From positions 1-45,640 of the forward strand of contig NZ_CALDGS010000095.1 of NCBI RefSeq assembly GCF_937941905.1: a stretch of 45,640 nucleotides of DNA, in the 5' to 3' direction. The stretch is from an uncultured Mycolicibacterium sp. (GTDB lineage Bacteria > Actinomycetota > Actinomycetes > Mycobacteriales > Mycobacteriaceae). The translations under genes and the position numbers were made by a program. The notes beneath the pieces are model-generated. The model saw nothing but the letters and a program-made list of their open reading frames with translations. It was not told where the DNA came from and made no database searches. Of the stretch, positions 40,990-45,640 are shown piece by piece; position 1 is the first letter of the stretch; each line of letters begins with the position of its first letter.

Positions 40990-41787
40990 TCAACGCCCCG
41001 TTCCGAATCGGACACCGATGGTGGTGAGCACCACGTTCACCGCGAACAGCGCCACGACGCAGAGCACCAGCGTCTCGTTGACGGCGGTGCCGACGCCCTT
41101 GGCGCCGCCGGACACGGTCAGGCCGCGGTAGCAGCCGACCAGCCCGGCGATCAGGCCGAACGTGGTCGCCTTGACGATCGAGATGATCACCTCGGGCAGC
41201 CCGGTCACCAGGGTCAACGTCGACACGTAGGCACCGGCGGAGACGTTCTGGATGTACACGCCGAAGACGAAGCCACCGACCAGGCCGATGGTGATCACCG
41301 CGCCGTTGAGCAGCAGCGCGACGAACGTCGACGCCACCACGCGGGGCACCACCAGACGGTGGATCGGGTCGATGCCGAGCACCTCCAGCGCGTCGATCTC
41401 CTCGCGGATGACGCGGGCACCCAGGTCGGCGCAGATCGCGGTGGACCCGGCGCCGGCCACCACGAGCACGGTCACCAGCGGGCCGAGCTGGGTCACCGCG
41501 CCCAGGGCCGCACCGGCCCCGGACACGTCGGCCGCGCCGAACTCCGCCAACAGGATGTTGAGCGTGAAGATGATCAGCACCGTCAGCGGGATCGCCACCG
41601 CGACGGTGGGCAGGAACGACACCCGGAACAGGAACCAGGCCTGCAGGATGAACTCCCGCCACTGGAACGGCGGCTTGAACAGGGCCTTGCCGGTCAGCAC
41701 GCACATCCGGACGAACCCGCCGACCGCCTCGAGGGCAGGGCGGGCCTGCTCCACCACGTAGCCGGCCAGACCGGTCGGGGCCGTCAC
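40990..41787 (-). CDS. yrbE1A: MlaE-family permease YrbE1A
   Basis: Permease subunit of the Mce1 importer, 265 residues, exactly the length of the M. tuberculosis homologue. GTG at 41787 gives VTAPTGLAGYV, which aligns with the known start. Core: QWREFILQAWFLFRVSFLPT, then ICADLGARVIREEIDALEVL preceded by AGAGSTA (MlaE signature, about residues 110-140), and VGCYRGLTVSGGAKGVGTAV and NVVLTTIGVRFGTGR at the C-terminus. No Shine-Dalgarno is evident. It is separated from fadD5 by 237 bp that include a hairpin. Confidence 0.95.
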   Translation of the reverse strand: MTAPTGLAGYVVEQARPALEAVGGFVRMCVLTGKALFKPPFQWREFILQAWFLFRVSFLPTVAVAIPLTVLIIFTLNILLAEFGAADVSGAGAALGAVTQLGPLVTVLVVAGAGSTAICADLGARVIREEIDALEVLGIDPIHRLVVPRVVASTFVALLLNGAVITIGLVGGFVFGVYIQNVSAGAYVSTLTLVTGLPEVIISIVKATTFGLIAGLVGCYRGLTVSGGAKGVGTAVNETLVLCVVALFAVNVVLTTIGVRFGTGR

Positions 41788-41956
41788 CGGCGACGCCAAA
41801 CGCCGGTGCCGAGATCGCCAGCCCGATCGTGTCGGCGCAACGGCAGATCCTGTCGCACGCCCCCTCCTTGCCGAGTTCCGGTCGGGTTGACCCCTGTCCA
41901 GGTGACCATGGTCTCCTTACTCACCGGTAGTGACCGGGACGTCAGGACTGTACCCG

Positions 41957-41990
41957 ATCCACCGACGCCCCCACACGGCATCCGGTGGAT
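41957..41990 (-). terminator. hairpin between fadD5 and yrbE1A
   Basis: ATCCACCG (41957-41964) and CGGTGGAT (41983-41990) form a perfect 8-bp inverted repeat with an 18-bp loop, 35 bp after the fadD5 stop. There is no U-run. It could be a partial terminator, mRNA processing site or operator separating fadD5 from the mce genes; a promoter activity in the equivalent M. tuberculosis gap has been reported. Confidence 0.4.
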
Positions 41991-42024
41991 TGAGCCCGAA
42001 CGTTAGCAAACACCGCCCTGTTGT

Positions 42025-43701
42025 TCATCCCTCCGTCGTTGCCGCTGAAACCGGTTGCGCCCCAGCACCTTCGGGCAACCCAGCGAACTTCCTGCCGCCG
42101 AAACGCTCGCGCAGTTCGGTCTTGAGGACCTTGCCGGCCGGGTTGCGCGGCAACGCCTCGACGATCTCGATCGCCTTGGGGTGCTTGTAGCGGGCCAGCT
42201 TGTCGTTGAGGAACTCCTGGACCTCCTCGACGGTGAGGGTGTCCCCGGCGGCCAGCGCCACCACCGCGACCGGCACCTCGCCCCACTTCTCGTCGGGCCG
42301 GCCGATCACCGCCACCTCCGCGATCGAGGGATGGCTCGCCAGCACGTTCTCCACCTCGGCGCAGTAGATGTTCTCCCCGCCGGAGATGATCATGTCCTTC
42401 TTGCGGTCGACGACCCAGATGTAGCCCTCCTCGTCGCGGCGCACCAGATCGCCGGAGTGGAACCAGCCGCCGGCGAACGCCTCCGCAGTGGCCTGCGGGT
42501 TGTTCCAGTACCCCGACATCAGGCTCGGGCCGCGGTAGACGATCTCGCCCACCTCGCCGATCGGGACGTCGTTCATCTCGTCGTCGACGATGCGGGCCGA
42601 GACGGTCGGGATGACCCGACCCACCGAGCCGAGCTTGCGCACCGCGTCGTCGCCGAGCAGCATGCAGGTCACCGGCGACATCTCGGTCTGCCCGAAGGCC
42701 GCCAGGATCTTGCAACCGGTGAACACCTCCGCCATCTCCCGCAGCAGGGTGTCCGACGCCGGCGCGGCGCCCCAGGACAGCACCCGCAGCTTCAGGTTGC
42801 GGGGCCGGGCACGCTGGGCCGCGCACACCGCCTGCCACTGCGCGGGCACCAGGAAGATCGCGGTGACCTGCTCGGCCTCCAGGACGTCGAGCAGCGCGTC
42901 CGGGTCGAAGGCGCCGAGCGGGTACAGCACCGTGGGCAGGCCCAGCATCAGGCCGGTGAGCACGCTGGAGGCCACCCCGGCGATGTGGAACAGCGGCACC
43001 CCGATGAACCCGACGTCGCTGTTGAGGTCGACCCCGTTGGTGTAGATGTTCGTCATCGCCTGCGCGGCCAGGTTGGTGTGGGTGAGCACCGCGCCCTTGG
43101 GCCGGCCGGTGGTGCCGGAGGTGTACATGATCAGCGCCGGCGAGTCGCCCGGGACGTCGGCCGGCGGGGCCGGCTCGCCGGCCTCGGCGACGAGCTCCTC
43201 GTAGCCCAGCACGGTCCCGCCCGGCTGCTCCTCGGTGGCGGCGCCCGCGACGATGACGGTGGCCAGCGTGGCGTCGAGCTCGCGCACCGCGGTGGCCACG
43301 CCGGCCAGCACCGGTTCGGTGACGATCACCCGGGCCTGGCAGTCGCCGACCAGGTAGGCGATCTCGGGCGGGGTCATCCGGAAGTTCACCGGGACCGCGA
43401 TGGCGCCGAGCCGGTTGGCGGCCAGCATGGCCTCGACGAACTCGGTGCGGTTGAGCATCAGGATCAGCACCCGGTCGCCGAACCGCACGCCGCGCCGGTA
43501 CAGCGCGCCGGCGAGCCGCTCGACCCGGTCGTGCAGCTGGGCCCAGGTGGTGGTCTGGCCGAGGAAGCGCAGCGCGGTCGCGTCCGGTTGCATCATCGCG
43601 TGCCGGGCCAACTGGGTGACCCAGTTCAGCCGGCGCGACAGGTACGGCTGGTCGGTCGGCGATGGCGTCGGGACCGCGACTGGCTCCGTCACTGCGTTCA
43701 C
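42025..43701 (-). CDS. fadD5: fatty-acyl-CoA/AMP ligase FadD5
   Basis: ANL-family adenylating enzyme, 558 residues, activating fatty acids (probably those imported by Mce1). P-loop motif ALIMYTSGTTGRPKGAVLTH (about residues 189-208), AFGQTEMSPVTCML (about 332-345), GWFHSGDLVRRDEEGYIWVV (about 412-431), DRKKDMIISGGENIYCAEVE, and the catalytic Lys segment LPRNPAGKVLKTELRERFGG near 520. GTG at 43701 or GTG at 43692 could be the start; the second is better placed after AGGGGGA. First gene of the mce1 operon, as Rv0166, and divergent from mce1R. Confidence 0.95.
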   Translation of the reverse strand: MNAVTEPVAVPTPSPTDQPYLSRRLNWVTQLARHAMMQPDATALRFLGQTTTWAQLHDRVERLAGALYRRGVRFGDRVLILMLNRTEFVEAMLAANRLGAIAVPVNFRMTPPEIAYLVGDCQARVIVTEPVLAGVATAVRELDATLATVIVAGAATEEQPGGTVLGYEELVAEAGEPAPPADVPGDSPALIMYTSGTTGRPKGAVLTHTNLAAQAMTNIYTNGVDLNSDVGFIGVPLFHIAGVASSVLTGLMLGLPTVLYPLGAFDPDALLDVLEAEQVTAIFLVPAQWQAVCAAQRARPRNLKLRVLSWGAAPASDTLLREMAEVFTGCKILAAFGQTEMSPVTCMLLGDDAVRKLGSVGRVIPTVSARIVDDEMNDVPIGEVGEIVYRGPSLMSGYWNNPQATAEAFAGGWFHSGDLVRRDEEGYIWVVDRKKDMIISGGENIYCAEVENVLASHPSIAEVAVIGRPDEKWGEVPVAVVALAAGDTLTVEEVQEFLNDKLARYKHPKAIEIVEALPRNPAGKVLKTELRERFGGRKFAGLPEGAGAQPVSAATTEG

Positions 43702-43741
43702 TCCCCCTGATCCGGGTGTCCGTGGTTGCGCGCTGTTGATA

Positions 43742-43751
43742 TTTGATCAAA
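43742..43751. promoter_or_regulatory. palindrome in fadD5-mce1R divergent region
   Basis: TTTGATCAAA is a perfect 10-bp palindrome 40 bp upstream of fadD5 in an AT-rich stretch (GTTGATA, TTTGATCAAA, CATTATG) that stands out from its GC-rich surroundings. It is a good candidate for the Mce1R operator, or for the core of the fadD5 promoter. Confidence 0.5.
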
Positions 43752-43862
43752 CATTATGTTGCCCCGGTCACATTATGGCCTCGGCGCCGACCTGACAAGG
43801 CCCCGTCATACGCTGTGACGGCCTGCCCGCCCGGCCCGCCAGCTTCCCGTCCTGGAGAGAAC

Positions 43863-44561
43863 GTGAACGCACCGACGAGAGTGACCCCGGGGCGGCCTCG
43901 TGGCGTCCGTCGCGAGCAACTCTCCGACGAGGTGGCGGCCCGGCTGCGCGCAGAGATCATGTCCGGGTTCCTGCGGCCTGGGACGTTCATCCGGCTCGAC
44001 GAGACCGCCGGCCGGCTCGGGGTGAGCATCACCCCGGTGCGCGAGGCGCTGCGCACGCTGCGCGGCGAGGGCATGGTCGAGTTCGAGCCGCACCGCGGGC
44101 ACACCGTGTCGGCGTTCACCCGGTCCGACATCGAGGACATCTTCTGGCTGCAGACCACGATCGCCACCGAGCTGGCCCGGTCCGCCGCCGAGCGCATCTC
44201 CGACGCCGAGATCGCCGAACTGGAGGTACTCAACGAGCAGTTCGCGCTGGCGGTGCAGGGCGGCGACCCCGATGAGGTGGAGGAGGCCGAGTTCGCCTTC
44301 CACCGCGTGCTCAACCGCGCCGCGGGGCGGATGAAGCTGGCCCGGTTCCTGCTGCACGCGGCGCGCAACCTGCCGCCCCAGGTATACGTCAAGGACCCGC
44401 AGTGGGGCGGGCAGACCGTCGCCGAGCACCGCCGACTGATCGAGGCACTGCGCCGCCGCGACGCCGACGCGGTGGTGGTGGCGGTCGGCAAGGAGTTCGC
44501 CGACGGCAAGCGCCGGCTGACCGCCCGCCTAGACGAGGTCGGGGTCTGGGGGCGGGGCTGA
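43863..44561 (+). CDS. mce1R: GntR/FadR-family regulator Mce1R
   Basis: Transcriptional repressor of the mce1 operon, 232 residues. N-terminal winged helix: LSDEVAARLRAEIMSGFLRP, LGVSITPVREALRTLRGEGM (about residues 20-75). C-terminal FCD ligand-binding domain: DIFWLQTTIATELARSAAER, FAFHRVLNRAAGR and TVAEHRRLIEAL, whose His residues are typical metal ligands. GTG at 43863 with GGAGAG upstream; the longer open frame from 43743 crosses the operator region and is unlikely. In M. tuberculosis Mce1R (Rv0165c) represses mce1 and responds to fatty acids. Divergent from fadD5 with the palindrome between. Confidence 0.93.
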   Translation: MNAPTRVTPGRPRGVRREQLSDEVAARLRAEIMSGFLRPGTFIRLDETAGRLGVSITPVREALRTLRGEGMVEFEPHRGHTVSAFTRSDIEDIFWLQTTIATELARSAAERISDAEIAELEVLNEQFALAVQGGDPDEVEEAEFAFHRVLNRAAGRMKLARFLLHAARNLPPQVYVKDPQWGGQTVAEHRRLIEALRRRDADAVVVAVGKEFADGKRRLTARLDEVGVWGRG

Positions 44562-44566
44562 CGCGA

Positions 44567-45010
44567 CTAGGAGCCGGCGGCCAGCTGCTCGGCGCGGGCC
44601 TTGAGGTTGTTGGCCAGGTACTCCAGCGTGTCGTCGGCCAGCTTCTTGACCATCGTCTTGGGCACCGGCATCTTCGTCTCGACGTCGAGGTCGACGGTCA
44701 GCAGCGAGGTGGCCCCCATCGGCACCACGGAGAAGGTCTGCTCCTGCTTGGTGAAGTGGTCGCCCTGCTGCAGCATCGTGAAGATCTGGTTGGGCGCCGG
44801 GTAGTAGACCGCGGTGATGAACACCCCGGATTGCCCCTGCACCTCCACGTCCAGGCGCAGCTGGCTGGGCCGCCCGTCGTCGTAGCGGGCCAGCACCCAG
44901 CAGCCCTTGATCTCGGGATTCCACTGCGGGTACGCCTCGAAGTCCGAGACGATCGACATGATCGCCTCGGCAGGGGCCGCAACCTCGACGGTCTTGCTCA
45001 CGGTCGGCAC
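44567..45010 (-). CDS. SRPBCC family protein (Rv0164/TB18.5 type)
   Basis: Small START-like (polyketide cyclase/dehydrase) protein of 147 residues. VSKTVEVAAPAEAIMSIVSD, FEAYPQWNPEIKGCWVLARY, DDGRPSQLRLDVEVQGQ and LKARAEQLAAGS are nearly collinear with M. tuberculosis Rv0164. The fold forms a hydrophobic cavity for lipid-like ligands; the ligand is unknown. GTG at 45010 is chosen; GTG at 45001 and an upstream codon at 45046 remain possible, and homology extends weakly into the upstream part (GGYARRVP). Convergent with mce1R, 5 bp between the stops. Confidence 0.9.
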   Translation of the reverse strand: MPTVSKTVEVAAPAEAIMSIVSDFEAYPQWNPEIKGCWVLARYDDGRPSQLRLDVEVQGQSGVFITAVYYPAPNQIFTMLQQGDHFTKQEQTFSVVPMGATSLLTVDLDVETKMPVPKTMVKKLADDTLEYLANNLKARAEQLAAGS

Positions 45011-45049
45011 CCGCCGAGCATATCCACCCCGCCGCGGCGCCCCCAAAAC

Positions 45050-45073
45050 GCGCCGAAACGTGCCTCTCGGCGC
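45050..45073 (-). terminator. stem-loop element A
   Basis: GCGCCGA and TCGGCGC, 7 bp each, enclose a 10-bp loop; on the minus strand GTTTTGGGGG follows. It lies about 40 bp after the stop of the TetR gene and resembles elements B (45091-45114) and C (8355-8378). Confidence 0.55.
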
Positions 45074-45090
45074 GAAAACCCCCGCTTTGC

Positions 45091-45114
45091 GCGCCCGAAT
45101 GTGCCTTTCGGCGT
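45091..45114 (-). terminator. stem-loop element B overlapping the TetR stop
   Basis: Minus strand reads ACGCCGAAAGG, CACATTCGGGCGC: an imperfect CGCCGAA/TTCGGGCG stem whose first base is the last base of the TetR stop codon. It shares the loop sequence with A and C. Confidence 0.5.
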
Positions 45115-45640
45115 CAGCCGAGCGGATTCGCCACGCGGATCGTCTCGTCGCGGATCAGGCCGCGCAGCAGCGCCGTGCTGAACTCCGCGGCGATCTCCTG
45201 GGCGGTGCGCCGGCCGTCCGGCCGCAGCCACCGGTAGGAGCCCATCACCATCCCGATGTAGCCCAGCGCGAGCACGTGCGAGTCGCACTCGAAGAACTCG
45301 CCGCTGGCGATGCCGCGGTCGATTACGTCCCGGACGTGCTCGTAGACCTGGGCCTCGCGCTCCCGGATGTAGGCCACCTGCTCCTCGGTGAACCACTCGC
45401 CGATGTAGGGGCCCTCCTGGAAGTACACCGCCGCGCGCTCGATGTCGTGGGCGATGCCCTCGAGCAGCCGGTGGGTGAAGCGGTAGATGGTCTCCCGCGC
45501 CGAGGCGGTCGGGTCGTCGTGCAGCGCCCGCACGGTGAAGTCGGCCGCGTTCTTGTAGATGTCGTAGAGGATGAGCGACTTGCTCGCGTAGTAGTGGTAG
45601 ACGGTGGCCTTGTTCAGGCCCACCGCGTCGGCGATGTCGT
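45114..45640 (-). CDS. TetR-family transcriptional regulator (N-terminus beyond window)
   Basis: Partial gene, 175 codons in the window. The first visible residues DIADAVGLNKATVYHYYASK are the recognition part of the TetR helix-turn-helix, so about 30-40 N-terminal residues lie outside. The C-terminal domain has FTVRALHDDPTASARETIYR, FQEGPYIGEWFTEEQVAYIR and LALGYIGMVMGSYRWLRPDG, as in lipid-metabolism TetR regulators; M. tuberculosis Rv0158 is a possible counterpart by location, but this is unproven. Two stem-loops follow the stop. Confidence 0.88.
   Translation of the reverse strand, partial: DIADAVGLNKATVYHYYASKSLILYDIYKNAADFTVRALHDDPTASARETIYRFTHRLLEGIAHDIERAAVYFQEGPYIGEWFTEEQVAYIREREAQVYEHVRDVIDRGIASGEFFECDSHVLALGYIGMVMGSYRWLRPDGRRTAQEIAAEFSTALLRGLIRDETIRVANPLG

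Overview
The window is high-GC actinobacterial DNA and almost certainly comes from a mycobacterium, probably a Mycolicibacterium-type environmental species. Read right to left on the minus strand it carries a complete mce1-type locus (fadD5, yrbE1A, yrbE1B, mce1A to mce1F, four Mce-associated membrane proteins) with a divergent GntR regulator. Further left, gene order follows the M. tuberculosis Rv0164 to Rv0192 neighbourhood: pirin, sigG, monoacylglycerol lipase, DUF2786 protein, SprT-like metalloprotein, O-methyltransferase, ilvD, RicR-type copper repressor and L,D-transpeptidase. Family and synteny statements rest on remembered sequences; no database search was run.

Layout. Positions 1-4.5 kb: an L,D-transpeptidase, a thiamine-binding-type small protein, a RicR/CsoR repressor co-transcribed with a DUF305 copper lipoprotein under a clear palindromic operator, divergent ilvD, and the decayed remains of an agmatinase-type gene. 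4.5-8.3 kb: an O-methyltransferase followed on the same strand by four overlapping or tightly packed genes that I read as EspA-, EspC- and EspD-like type VII secretion proteins plus a membrane-anchored beta-propeller. 8.4-13.9 kb: metalloprotein and DUF2786 pair, two alpha/beta hydrolases (one lacking the nucleophile serine), sigG, a MarR regulator and pirin.

13.9-27.5 kb is an accessory-looking block that I do not expect between pirin and the Mce-associated genes in M. tuberculosis. It holds an exported phosphodiester-glycosidase-like protein, an OafA-type acyltransferase with an SGNH tail, and three paralogous exported proteins of 1495, 718 and 829 residues. All three share a signal peptide, a helical region, a PE-PPE-type alpha/beta-hydrolase domain, a low-complexity linker and a (in two cases strongly) basic tail, but none has a PE or PPE N-terminus. 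In all three the nucleophile elbow reads G-x-G-x-G instead of G-x-S-x-G. The largest also contains roughly 65 tandem 12-residue leucine-rich helical repeats. This trio is the best candidate here for an undescribed system.

27.5-45.6 kb: a fructosamine-kinase-like protein and a DUF1275 membrane protein at the distal end of the mce1 transcription unit, the mce1 operon itself (predicted lipid/fatty-acid importer), mce1R, an SRPBCC protein matching Rv0164, and a TetR regulator cut by the window edge. Many adjacent genes overlap by 4 bp (ATGA or GTGA), so most of the minus-strand blocks look like translationally coupled operons.
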